Assembly (NCBI RefSeq): GCF_011683955.1
Contig: NZ_JAAQPI010000001.1
Location: forward strand, 1 to 64,000
Direction of reading: 5' to 3'
DNA: 64,000 nucleotides
Source of the DNA: Pseudomaricurvus alkylphenolicus
GTDB lineage: Bacteria > Pseudomonadota > Gammaproteobacteria > Pseudomonadales > Cellvibrionaceae
The position numbers and the translations under genes are program-made. Shown here piece by piece: positions 52,192 to 60,976 of the stretch (position 1 is its first letter; every line of letters begins with the position of its first letter). The notes beneath the pieces were generated by a model. It had not been told where the DNA came from, made no database searches, and saw only the letters and a program-made list of their open reading frames with translations.

Positions 52192-53469
52192 TTATGAGAG
52201 TTCCGCCGGCGTTACCGCCTTGGGAGAGTCTTCGGCGTCCAGTTGCAGCGCCATAAACAGAAGCCCGGGCACAAACAATACCGGCAGTACCGCCAGCATC
52301 GGCAGGTCGTACCCTCCGGTTGCCTCGTAGGCGATTCCCAACACCGTCGGTGCCAGCAGGATACTGATAATGGCCACCAGTCCGGTACAACCCATCACAC
52401 GACCGAAATTGGCACCCCCCCAGATATGACTGATGGTGGCTGCCTGCAAGGGAACGATACAACCGGTGCCGAACGCAAAGCACATGGTGCCCGCAGCAAA
52501 CACTAATGGATGCGGAGCCATCAACATCAACGACCACCCCAGCACTTGTGCCCCGACACCGGTCAACAGAGACTTGCGCAGACCAATCAGATCGCAAAGG
52601 AAACCAAAGGACAGCTTACCAATCGCTGCCGATATCGCAGCTACTGACAGTAACATCACCGCAAACCTGCGTTCAAAACCGCTTTCTCCCGCCCAGCTGA
52701 CAACATGTGTGGTAAAAGCCAGTGACAGACCGGCCAGGGTGGCAAAGGTGGCGGCCATCAACCAGAAGCGTTTATCACCAAAGATCGGTGTCGATTCATC
52801 AGCTCCAGCATCGGCCGCCCCCGATACCGGGTCGCCACTGGTGGGATCACTGGCGTTGACCGCGCCATCCACGGCCAGGCCGACATCCTGTGGTCGCTTG
52901 ACAATGCCCAACAGCACGACGGGCACTCCCAATCCGGTGCAGATGATCCCCAGACCGAACAACGCCTGCCGCCAGCCGAGCATCTCTATCAACCATTCCG
53001 CCAATAGAGGGGCAATAGCCATGCCCACAGTGATACCGGTGGCCGCAACGGCGACCATGGTGCTGCGTCTGGCCAGAAACCAGTTGCTTACCACCGAGGT
53101 GGCGGGAATGGTACCCAGCATGGCTTGTCCGGCACCAACCAGAATGGCCCATATAAAGACGAATAAGGCCAGAGACTGCACCTGGGACAACAGAGCCAGG
53201 CCGGCCCCCATACACAGCGCACCAGCGCTCATAATGGTTTTGGGCGAACCGCGGTCCACCCGTGCGCCGATCAGCGGAGACACCAGTGCGCCGACAATAA
53301 ATATTAGCGGCAGGCCCAGACTGGCTTGCGCACGGTTGATACTGTAGGCGGATTCGATGTATGCCATAAACACCGGATAAATACCCGCACCGAGCCCCAA
53401 TGCAAGCGCTTGAGCCGCGAACGCGGCAGCGACAATGGATACACCAAACGGCATGTTAGATAGGCGCAT
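52192..53469 (-). CDS. MFS transporter, monocarboxylate-like
   Basis: 425 residues with about 12 membrane helices and a charged loop after helix 6 (residues about 195-225). The region YPVFMAYIESAYSINRAQASLGLPLIF and the GARVDRG loop resemble OFA/monocarboxylate-type MFS carriers. It starts eight bases after the sulfotransferase gene ends, on the same strand, and so probably moves a carboxylate, perhaps a steroid or its degradation product. Confidence 0.82.
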   Translation of the reverse strand: MRLSNMPFGVSIVAAAFAAQALALGLGAGIYPVFMAYIESAYSINRAQASLGLPLIFIVGALVSPLIGARVDRGSPKTIMSAGALCMGAGLALLSQVQSLALFVFIWAILVGAGQAMLGTIPATSVVSNWFLARRSTMVAVAATGITVGMAIAPLLAEWLIEMLGWRQALFGLGIICTGLGVPVVLLGIVKRPQDVGLAVDGAVNASDPTSGDPVSGAADAGADESTPIFGDKRFWLMAATFATLAGLSLAFTTHVVSWAGESGFERRFAVMLLSVAAISAAIGKLSFGFLCDLIGLRKSLLTGVGAQVLGWSLMLMAPHPLVFAAGTMCFAFGTGCIVPLQAATISHIWGGANFGRVMGCTGLVAIISILLAPTVLGIAYEATGGYDLPMLAVLPVLFVPGLLFMALQLDAEDSPKAVTPAELS

Positions 53470-53476
53470 AGGGTAC

Positions 53477-54742
53477 TTAACCTCGTCCGCGTTTTACAGG
53501 AAACGCATCAAAATAGAAATTGAACCGCTCTCGAAGCTCATCCGGATCGATGCCAAACTGGCGTTTCATATCGTAGATCACTTTACCGTAGTTCTCTTTG
53601 TGAGTATGCACGAAACGACTCAATTCCGATCTGGCGCGATCCGTCATGGCCAAATTGGCCTTTTCGTAGATCTTCTCAACCATACCGATATCGTCCTCCA
53701 CCAGCACGTGGAAGGGAACGTCGATACTCTGGTCCGATGGCAACCGATGACGATCTTCCGCACAAGCGCGTAAGAGATGTTCAATACGGTCAATCCAGTA
53801 GGCCACAATTGCGTCCAGATCGATGGAGCTGCGGCTCATCCGTTGACTATAGGTCCACATTGTGACCGCTGATTGAATCACCGACGCAGGATCACGATGG
53901 GTGATAGCAACAGTGGCGTCAGGGAATACCTTGTGCAGCACGGGCAGTTGTTCCAAGTGCTGCGGACACTTGAGTACCCACCGCGTTGGCTTGTCGGAAT
54001 CCTTTTGTTGCCAGGTCAGCAATTTCAGCACATCCCGCATGTACTCGTACTGATAGGTCTGATCTTCGGCGAAGTATTGATCACGCCAGCGCGGTGACAG
54101 ACTGAGCCATTCGTAGTTATAAGAGCCAAAGTTGGGCCCCATGAGCTCCAGCTCTTCATGGATGTGGTCCGGGTTCATGGGGTGCATGGCACCAATCAGC
54201 GGGGCCAGCTCCTGCAATGAATCCCAGGCTTTCTGACAACGCTGGTAACGGGGGTCTGTACCATCAGGCAATAGTGTCTCCCCCGGCATGGGTACCGGTT
54301 CGTACGCTTCCCACAGATGCAGTGCACGCAAACGTGAGTCCGACGCCATCAAATTAAGAAGATGGGTGGTGCCGGAACGGGGCAAACCCGCCACGATGAT
54401 CGGAGAGTCAATCTCAACCGCACGGATCTCCGGATGCAGATTAAACTGATGCTGAATCAGCAACCGACTGGTGGCGTGCTGAACAAGCTTATTGCGCAGC
54501 GACAAGCGGCCCAGATTATTCAGCCCATCGTCACTGTTCCACTCATCACAGAGCAGATCCAGTCGCTGTAGAAAATCCTCCGGGCCCCAATCACTGAGCC
54601 CGGTTTTCTTTTCCGCTGCTGCCAGGATAGAAGCCCTGCTCAAGTCAACAGACAGCGACTCTCCATATTGGAGTGCTGAACGTTGCTTGTCGGTGAACAC
54701 AGGCTCAGCCAGATCCTCAATTAATATTCCGCCAGACATCAC
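53477..54742 (-). CDS. Sulfotransferase-family protein
   Basis: 421 residues. The 5'-PSB loop that binds the PAPS 5'-phosphosulfate is GLPRSGTTHL (residues 119-128), and the 3'-phosphate side is represented by TVAITHRDPASVIQS. Both are those of the large bacterial sulfotransferase_3 group. It would transfer sulfate from PAPS to a hydroxyl or amine. PAPS comes from sat-cysC in this window. It sits between a metallo-beta-lactamase-fold protein and an MFS gene on the same strand; the acceptor is not known. Confidence 0.85.
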   Translation of the reverse strand: MMSGGILIEDLAEPVFTDKQRSALQYGESLSVDLSRASILAAAEKKTGLSDWGPEDFLQRLDLLCDEWNSDDGLNNLGRLSLRNKLVQHATSRLLIQHQFNLHPEIRAVEIDSPIIVAGLPRSGTTHLLNLMASDSRLRALHLWEAYEPVPMPGETLLPDGTDPRYQRCQKAWDSLQELAPLIGAMHPMNPDHIHEELELMGPNFGSYNYEWLSLSPRWRDQYFAEDQTYQYEYMRDVLKLLTWQQKDSDKPTRWVLKCPQHLEQLPVLHKVFPDATVAITHRDPASVIQSAVTMWTYSQRMSRSSIDLDAIVAYWIDRIEHLLRACAEDRHRLPSDQSIDVPFHVLVEDDIGMVEKIYEKANLAMTDRARSELSRFVHTHKENYGKVIYDMKRQFGIDPDELRERFNFYFDAFPVKRGRG

Positions 54743-54770
54743 GCGGCTCCTATTCTTTTGATCACAACGT

Positions 54771-56048
54771 TTATTTCAAGGTAAGAGGTGCGGTATTGCC
54801 ACCCTTGAGCAGTTTGATGCGGTTTTCCAGCCACCCGCTAAGCCAGAAGTTTTCACTTTCACTCAACAGCTTCTCGTGAATGGCAATCGCCAGAGCCTTT
54901 GCCTCCTCGGCATCCGGGTCTTCCGCCAGCACGATGTCCAACAAATGCAACGCCTGCTCCGGTTGATTATCGGCGAATTTACCCTGGGCACGTTCGATCA
55001 AATTATCGGCTCCCGCAAGTTCAATGAGATCCCTGTTGATCGTACGCTGGGGAACGCTATAGAGTTCTGTGGTGGATTGATGATGAAACCAGCCGGTGTA
55101 GCTTTCCCAGATGGCGCGAACGCTCCAGGAAACCTTGCCGTAGCCCTGGCCGACTTCACACTCGGCGGGCAGTTGAATATCGCGCATCAGGGTATGCAGG
55201 TCCTTACCCTCATTCATGCCTTTGACGGTTTCGTCGTGCACATAAAGGATGGCATCGCGATAGGCGGTTACCTCGGCCTTAATCAGTTCTTTGCCTGCGA
55301 TCGGCGCATGGTGACCATAGAGGATCAGCTCTGCTTCCAGGTCGAGAACAGTCTGTGCGGCAGCGGCACAGGTCAGTGCATCCCGGTAGCGATCACCGCG
55401 GATGGTGACCAGATTGGGGAAGTGCCCAAACGGACAGCCAAACAGGTTACCGGTCAGGCAGATCTTGTGCTGCGGCAACCACACAATCAATGAGTCATTG
55501 GTTTCCGCCCCTTTGGCGGCAATCAACACAACATCCAGACCGCCCAGGCTGAACTCATGGCGGTGCTCGAAGGTGAGATCAGGGGTTGGAGAATCCTGCT
55601 TGTTGAGCTTGGTATAGCCGTGGGCGGCATAGTAAGAAAATGTCTTGTCGAACTCTTCTCTGAAGCGAAATGCAAAACGCCGGGAGCGAAACTCAGTGAG
55701 TCTGGCTTCATAGGCTTTGTGCTCATCGCCGCCCGCTTGGGCAATGTAAGTGAGATCAGGGCTTATGTCCCTGAAAAACTGCACGCCGCCAATATGGTCA
55801 GGATGGGATTGGGTGGTAATCAGATATTTGATATCACTGGCCTGCGTAGACTCACCCTGATAGTTTTCATAGTGAACCGGTGCCTCGAACCCCATGCCCG
55901 CGTTAACCAGAATACTGCCCTCAGGCGTCTCAATCAGGTAGGTATTGGAGTAACCTTCGGACATCACGATAAAGTCGTTGATTCTCTCCGCTTCAAATCG
56001 AGCGGGATATGGTGCGACGGGGCGTGATTTATAGATCGGTGTTCTCAT
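54771..56048 (-). CDS. Alkylsulfatase-like metallo-beta-lactamase-fold protein with altered metal ligands
   Basis: 425 residues from the ATG at 56048. The arrangement NDSLIVWLPQHKICLTGN, then PNLVTIRGDRYRDA, and the C-terminal helical domain resemble alkylsulfatases (SdsA/BDS1 group). The metal motif, THxHxDH in active enzymes, is here TQSHPDH (Gln80, His82, Asp84, His85), so the first His is missing, and the later acidic ligand appears as Asn (LTGN). It therefore may bind one metal or have a changed reaction. A start 12 codons earlier is possible. It lies between the Rieske oxygenase and sulfotransferase genes. Confidence 0.75.
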   Translation of the reverse strand: MRTPIYKSRPVAPYPARFEAERINDFIVMSEGYSNTYLIETPEGSILVNAGMGFEAPVHYENYQGESTQASDIKYLITTQSHPDHIGGVQFFRDISPDLTYIAQAGGDEHKAYEARLTEFRSRRFAFRFREEFDKTFSYYAAHGYTKLNKQDSPTPDLTFEHRHEFSLGGLDVVLIAAKGAETNDSLIVWLPQHKICLTGNLFGCPFGHFPNLVTIRGDRYRDALTCAAAAQTVLDLEAELILYGHHAPIAGKELIKAEVTAYRDAILYVHDETVKGMNEGKDLHTLMRDIQLPAECEVGQGYGKVSWSVRAIWESYTGWFHHQSTTELYSVPQRTINRDLIELAGADNLIERAQGKFADNQPEQALHLLDIVLAEDPDAEEAKALAIAIHEKLLSESENFWLSGWLENRIKLLKGGNTAPLTLK

Positions 56049-56101
56049 GGATTCTTCACTCGTTTCATAGTTTTTAAAAGGCATGCTTGAGGGCACAACA
56101 C

Positions 56102-57193
56102 TCAATCAAAGAGCCCGACGTCCAGTGATCTGGCATCATCATCCGGTGTCTCCATGCCGCGAACATGGTAGATACCGTTGTGCTTGGCTTGCAGTTCGCT
56201 CACTTTGTCCGCTTCGCAATAGAACTGCTGGTGCCATGCCCGAATTTTGTGGAAGGGCCCATCGGTCGGAACCTTCATGATTTGAGTGGCAGGGCGCTTG
56301 TTTTTCCACACCGTAAAGTCACTGGAAAACGACTGCAGCGCCCCGGCCTGGGCTTCGCGTGCTTTGGCGATATCCGCTTCTGTGGCCACCTCATTCGCCG
56401 AACGCACCAGCGCGCCGTGCCAAACACGTACTTTGCCGTCTTCAACGGGGGTGTTGGCAATCAACTCGTAAATCAGTTGATCGCCAAACTTCTGCTTGGA
56501 TAACAACAGACCAGGTCCCGTGTACCAGGTGGTGGACTGCAACAGACAACCATACTGCTTCAGTACACCGCCCTGGCGCTGGATCACAATGTGATCGCGC
56601 AGTTCATTTTCAAAGTACTCGCAAGGTGCCCCGTGGGTAGGTCCCAAATGAGCCACGTCGGCCATATTGTCCAGCACTTCGATCGGATGTACGTCCAGCT
56701 CGCCCAGACAATTGAGCTTCCATTGGACCCAGCCGGGGTCATTCCATTCCGGTAGATCGGGGGCGTCAAACAGCGGTTCACCACCTTCGGGATCGAACCA
56801 CACCATCACACAGCCCATCACTTCTTTTACCGGATAGGATCTGATCTTGGCAGCCTTTGGGCAGGGTCCGTCAAAGTAGGGAATGTCGTCACACTGACCG
56901 TCGGGGCCAAAGCGCCAGCCGTGATAGGGGCAGCGAATTGAGTCACCTTCGATCTGCTGCCCGCTGTTGACCAGTGCGGTACTGTCGCTGGCGGTCAGAT
57001 GCGTACCCATGTGCGGGCAATGGGCATCCAGCATCACCGGATTACCGCTCTCTCCCCGATACAGGGCGAGATCCCGGCCAAAGAGTTTCACCGCCTGGGG
57101 CTTGTCGACACTCAACTCAGTGCTGTCGGCAACGATAAACCATCCCCGGGGGAAGGATGCCGGCCCTAATCCATAGTCTTCTGATTTTGTCAT
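56102..57193 (-). CDS. Rieske non-haem iron oxygenase, KshA-like
   Basis: 363 residues. The Rieske cluster is formed by Cys59, His61 (CPHMGTH) and Cys88, His91 (CPYHGW). The mononuclear iron site is NMADVAHLGPTH with His182, His187 and Asp179 as bridging residue. The sequence resembles the oxygenase of 3-ketosteroid 9-alpha-hydroxylase and related ring-hydroxylating oxygenases. A reductase partner is needed but is not encoded next to it. The neighbours are the NTF2-like gene upstream and the MBL gene downstream, all on the same strand. Confidence 0.85.
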   Translation of the reverse strand: MTKSEDYGLGPASFPRGWFIVADSTELSVDKPQAVKLFGRDLALYRGESGNPVMLDAHCPHMGTHLTASDSTALVNSGQQIEGDSIRCPYHGWRFGPDGQCDDIPYFDGPCPKAAKIRSYPVKEVMGCVMVWFDPEGGEPLFDAPDLPEWNDPGWVQWKLNCLGELDVHPIEVLDNMADVAHLGPTHGAPCEYFENELRDHIVIQRQGGVLKQYGCLLQSTTWYTGPGLLLSKQKFGDQLIYELIANTPVEDGKVRVWHGALVRSANEVATEADIAKAREAQAGALQSFSSDFTVWKNKRPATQIMKVPTDGPFHKIRAWHQQFYCEADKVSELQAKHNGIYHVRGMETPDDDARSLDVGLFD

Positions 57194-57219
57194 TATCTGT
57201 TCGCCTATAGAGAGAGTTT

Positions 57220-57873
57220 TTAACGCACAACAATTCGCGGAAAAGGAGCATCTCCGCGCATGCGGTACAGGAATTCATCCAGCGGTGCCGGTTCGGCTAC
57301 CTGAGGTTCGTCCTCGGTGGGTGGGTTTTTCCAGAACTCCTTCCAGCTTGGGAAGAGTTCGTGATAACCGCCCTCATAAGTATCGCGATCCGGCCAGCGC
57401 ATCTTGTTGTCACCCACCGGCGGTTTGTTGAGATCAGTGGCGTACCAGTAGCAAGGCAGGCGTCTGCGGAACAGCCAGCGGCCGTCGATGCGCTCGTAAT
57501 TATCCCAGTAGACCATCTGCATGATGACCCATTCTGTATCGCCATTGGCACAGGGGGTTTCGTGTTCGTTTTTGGAGTAGACCACGCCGTGGGCATGATC
57601 GGCGTCGTCAAACTCAATAATATGATTGCCGATGTGATGGGAGGTACCGGTAAACTGCAAACGCAGAGTATCGTCCAGCCAACGCTTGAGATGCGAGCGT
57701 CCCACCAGCTCCCGGCTGACCCTGATATCCGGGGCAAACAGATTGACGTGGGCATCCAGATCGCGCATGTCCAAACTGACGGAGTACTTTGACACCAGCT
57801 GGCGAATCGCATCCAGGGACTCCAGACGGTCGATTCGGGCCAGCAGGTCATTATCGGTGGTGCTGTCTCTCAT
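57220..57873 (-). CDS. NTF2/SnoaL-like protein
   Basis: 217 residues from the ATG at 57873, where the conserved part begins. The sequence LDAIRQLVSKYSVSLDMRDLDAHVNLFAPDI and HIIEFDDADHAHGVVYSKNEHE are typical SnoaL-like, and the C-terminus is longer than usual (about 60 residues). It is the first gene of the operon with the Rieske oxygenase. Such proteins act as isomerases, dehydratases or small beta subunits; none of these is proven here. Confidence 0.75.
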   Translation of the reverse strand: MRDSTTDNDLLARIDRLESLDAIRQLVSKYSVSLDMRDLDAHVNLFAPDIRVSRELVGRSHLKRWLDDTLRLQFTGTSHHIGNHIIEFDDADHAHGVVYSKNEHETPCANGDTEWVIMQMVYWDNYERIDGRWLFRRRLPCYWYATDLNKPPVGDNKMRWPDRDTYEGGYHELFPSWKEFWKNPPTEDEPQVAEPAPLDEFLYRMRGDAPFPRIVVR

Positions 57874-58023
57874 GGTGGCTATATTCTCTGTCTCTAAACT
57901 GGTTTCAAAGTTACCGCCAGCCCCAGGCGCTTTGAATATCAAACCACTCCAAAAACTTGTCTCAAGACGACAAAGCAACACATTTCCCTTGTACCGCAAC
58001 AGACCAATGCCTAGCATGGATGC

Positions 58024-59421
58024 ATGGATTTATTGAATCATTTGGCGCCAATTGAGCTGCCCGGCGATCCAATCAGCGCTGACTACGGGGCAAAGCTGCT
58101 CAGTGATTTGGGCGCTGCCGTCAGGCCGTTACATGAGCACTCGGAGTGTCACCCCGCCCAGCTATGGCGTGAAACCGGCCTCGAAGCCCTCACAGGCTTG
58201 CCCGAGGCGGACGCGACCTGTTGTCCCGTGCCGCTACCCAACTGTGCCCAGGGCGTATTGCTGGCCCTGCGTGCGCTGGCGGCGGCAGGGCCGCTGAAGA
58301 ACCCATCGGCTTTGATTGACGTTGATGCCGCCATGCTGCTGACCGAGCGGGCCCACCTTATGGGCCTGTCTCGACAGGGACAATCTTCCCCCGGGGGCAG
58401 CTGTCAGTTATTGACCTGCAAGAACGGAGCTATTGCACTTAACCTGCCCAGAGAGTCTGACTGGCAACTGTTGCCCGCCTGGCTCGAACAACCGGTTGAT
58501 AGGCACTGGGCCGCCATTGCTGAAGCCGTGTCCTGCCGTTGTCGTCTGCAACTGATTGAGCAGGGGCGCCTGTTGGGACTGGCCGTTGCCGATGCACACC
58601 TCACCCCACCAACCGATTGCCGCTGGCTCGGCTCCCATTACCAGACCAAACCCTCTCTGCCCGCCGGCAACGCGCCCAGAGTGCTGGACCTGGCATCGCT
58701 TTGGGCTGGCCCTCTCTGTAGCCATTTACTGCAAGGACTGGGAGCCGATGTCATCAAAGTGGAGAGCACCAAACGGGAAGACGGCGCCCGCAACGGCAAT
58801 GCGGATTTTTTTGATTTACTCAACCAGAATAAGCGCTCGGTTGCCCTGCCCCTGCACACCTCTGAGGGACACGCCCAATTGCGTCAGCTGATCAACCGCT
58901 GCGATATTGTCATTGAAGGTTCTCGCCCACGCGCGCTGCGGCAAATGGGCATCCTGGCGGAAGACTGCCTGGAGCAGAAACCCGGGCTGAGCTGGATCAG
59001 TATCTGCGGTTATGGCCGGGATGAACCGCAAGCCAACTGGATCGGCTTTGGCGATGATGCGGCTGCAGCCGCCGGTCTGCCTGCCATTATGCAACAAGCT
59101 TGCGGACAGAGACTGATGGTTGGGGACGCCATTGCCGATCCCCTGACCGGGATGCACACTGCCCTGGCAGCCTATGCCAGTTGGCTGTCAGGCGGTGGCC
59201 GCTTGCTGTCATTGTCTCTGCACTCAACCGTTGCGCACTGCATAAGCGCCACGGCGCCCGCCCATGGTGACTATCGCCAGCGGTTTGAGCAGTGGCGAGA
59301 GGTGCTTCAAGACTGCCCTGAACCACCGACCTCTTTCACAACCCGCACAGCCAGGACCAAAGCGGCAGATTTGGGGGCACATACTCAATCGGTGCTGCAA
59401 GAGAGTTCGGCCCTATGCTGA
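58024..59421 (+). CDS. Family III CoA transferase, probably truncated double-domain form
   Basis: 465 residues. The C-terminal half (residues about 220-410) is a clear CaiB/BaiF domain: RVLDLASLWAGPLCSHLLQGLGADVIKVES, NQNKRSVALPL and SGYGRDE-like ICGYGRDE, with Asp in VGDAIADPLTGMH as the candidate catalytic residue. The N-terminal 200 residues are a degenerate copy of the same fold (ISADYGAKLLSDLGAAVRPL). Double-length homologues of about 800 residues exist, so this may be a reduced version. It moves CoA between carboxylic acids. It overlaps the following amidohydrolase gene by seven bases. Confidence 0.8.
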   Translation: MDLLNHLAPIELPGDPISADYGAKLLSDLGAAVRPLHEHSECHPAQLWRETGLEALTGLPEADATCCPVPLPNCAQGVLLALRALAAAGPLKNPSALIDVDAAMLLTERAHLMGLSRQGQSSPGGSCQLLTCKNGAIALNLPRESDWQLLPAWLEQPVDRHWAAIAEAVSCRCRLQLIEQGRLLGLAVADAHLTPPTDCRWLGSHYQTKPSLPAGNAPRVLDLASLWAGPLCSHLLQGLGADVIKVESTKREDGARNGNADFFDLLNQNKRSVALPLHTSEGHAQLRQLINRCDIVIEGSRPRALRQMGILAEDCLEQKPGLSWISICGYGRDEPQANWIGFGDDAAAAAGLPAIMQQACGQRLMVGDAIADPLTGMHTALAAYASWLSGGGRLLSLSLHSTVAHCISATAPAHGDYRQRFEQWREVLQDCPEPPTSFTTRTARTKAADLGAHTQSVLQESSALC

Positions 59422-60830
59422 TTCGACAGGCCGAAATCGCTCCTGAAACAGAATTACAGGATGTCTTGATCCGCAACGGTAAAGTGGTCGCCATCGCGCC
59501 AACACTTTTAGTCGAGGAGAAAGTCCCGACCCTTGAGGCGCGGGAGCGGGCATTGTTGCCCGGCCTGCACGACCACCATATCCATTTGCTGTCACTGGCG
59601 GCATCACTACAGTCTTTGGACATTACCCGATGCAAAATTAACCAGGAACGGGAATTTACGCGGCAACTGCAGGCTGAGAATACCCGCAACAGCGGGGAGT
59701 GGCTTCGGGTCGTGGGCTATCATCATTCCCTGGCGGGGGATATTGATCGTTATTGGCTGGATCAATGGATTCCCGACAGGCCAGTGAAAGTCCAACAACG
59801 TGGCGGTCGGCTCTGGATTCTGAACAGCAAGGCGCTTGAGATTCTGGGGGAATCGAAACTCGTCACGGCGGGTGCCAGTGTCGAGCGGGTTAACCACGAG
59901 CCCACCGGTCGGCTCTACGAACTGGATGCCTGGCTGCGCGCCCAGTTGCCCAACAAGCCTCCCGAATTATCTGAAGTCAGTCGTATATTGGCCAGCTACG
60001 GCGTTACCGGCTTGACCGACACAACCCCGAGTAACGGGCCTGACAATTGGGCGTACTTCGCCAAATGCCAGCAGCAGGGTGATCTGCTGCAGCGAGTACG
60101 TGTCATGGGTGGCCCGCAGTTGTCGCACCAGGTAGACAGCGACTGGCTGACGCGCGGTGAATTGAAAATTCACCTGCTTGAATCGCAACTGCCGGATTTC
60201 TACGAACTCTGCGACCGTATTGAAAAAGCTCACAGGGACAATCGCAATGTCGCCATTCACTGCGTCACCCGTGTGGAGTTGATATTCAGCCTGGAAGCCC
60301 TGCAACAGGCGGGAGCGAAACCGGGAGATCGAATAGAACACGCCTCCGTCACCCCACCGCAACAGCTGCAGCAGATCCGCGAACTGGGGCTGAGGGTGGT
60401 AACCCAGCCCCACTTTATCGGCGAGCGTGGTGATCAGTATAGAGTCGATGTTGAGCCCGATGATCAACCCTGGCTGTACCGATGCCGGGGATTTCTGTCA
60501 GCGGGCGTTCCACTTGCCGGGGGCAGCGATGCCCCCTTCGGCACTCCCAATCCCTGGCTATCCATGCACCATGCCGTCAATCGTTGTACTCCCGATGGAC
60601 ATACCCTGGGCGAACACGAGGTCCTGACGCCGGAACAGGCGTTACAGCTTTTTACCAGTGAGTTGCACGCACCCGGCGTTCAATCCACCGCAGTCCGCGT
60701 GGGTGCCAACGCCGATCTTTGCCTGCTGGACCGCAATTGGCACAGTGCGAGAAAAGCCCTTAATGAAGTTAAAGTAACAACCACCATCGTTGATGGAAAC
60801 GTCATCTTTGATTCAATGGCGCTTGCTTAA
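59415..60830 (+). CDS. Amidohydrolase (amidohydrolase_3 family)
   Basis: 471 residues. The HxH metal motif is His55-Ile-His57 (GLHDHHIH). Other landmarks are AIHCVTRVE, RIEHASVTPP and GGSDAPFGTPNPW, which carry the further histidine and aspartate ligands of this TIM-barrel family. Members hydrolyse amides, esters or cyclic ureas. It overlaps the CoA transferase gene, so the two are translationally coupled and may act on the same compound. A palindromic repeat follows. Confidence 0.85.
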   Translation: MLIRQAEIAPETELQDVLIRNGKVVAIAPTLLVEEKVPTLEARERALLPGLHDHHIHLLSLAASLQSLDITRCKINQEREFTRQLQAENTRNSGEWLRVVGYHHSLAGDIDRYWLDQWIPDRPVKVQQRGGRLWILNSKALEILGESKLVTAGASVERVNHEPTGRLYELDAWLRAQLPNKPPELSEVSRILASYGVTGLTDTTPSNGPDNWAYFAKCQQQGDLLQRVRVMGGPQLSHQVDSDWLTRGELKIHLLESQLPDFYELCDRIEKAHRDNRNVAIHCVTRVELIFSLEALQQAGAKPGDRIEHASVTPPQQLQQIRELGLRVVTQPHFIGERGDQYRVDVEPDDQPWLYRCRGFLSAGVPLAGGSDAPFGTPNPWLSMHHAVNRCTPDGHTLGEHEVLTPEQALQLFTSELHAPGVQSTAVRVGANADLCLLDRNWHSARKALNEVKVTTTIVDGNVIFDSMALA

Positions 60831-60856
60831 GCATAAATTCAAAGCTCGAACTCACC

Positions 60857-60931
60857 GTAGCAGCGGGCTCTGACCGCGACAATAGCTGAAACAGGGCTAC
60901 CGAGCCAGTCGCGGTCGGAGCCCGCTGCTAC
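60857..60931. repeat. Palindromic repeat between convergent genes
   Basis: GTAGCAGCGGGCTCTGACC and the inverted GGTCGGAGCCCGCTGCTAC pair almost perfectly over 24 bases (60857-60880 with 60908-60931) around 27 bases. It lies between the convergent amidohydrolase and crotonase genes and could stop transcription from both sides. It belongs to a different family from the GTAGGGTGGATTA repeats. Confidence 0.8.
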
Positions 60932-60976
60932 AGGGAGTATTGCCTAAATGGTTTCAGCAAGTACCATTGATCTTGC

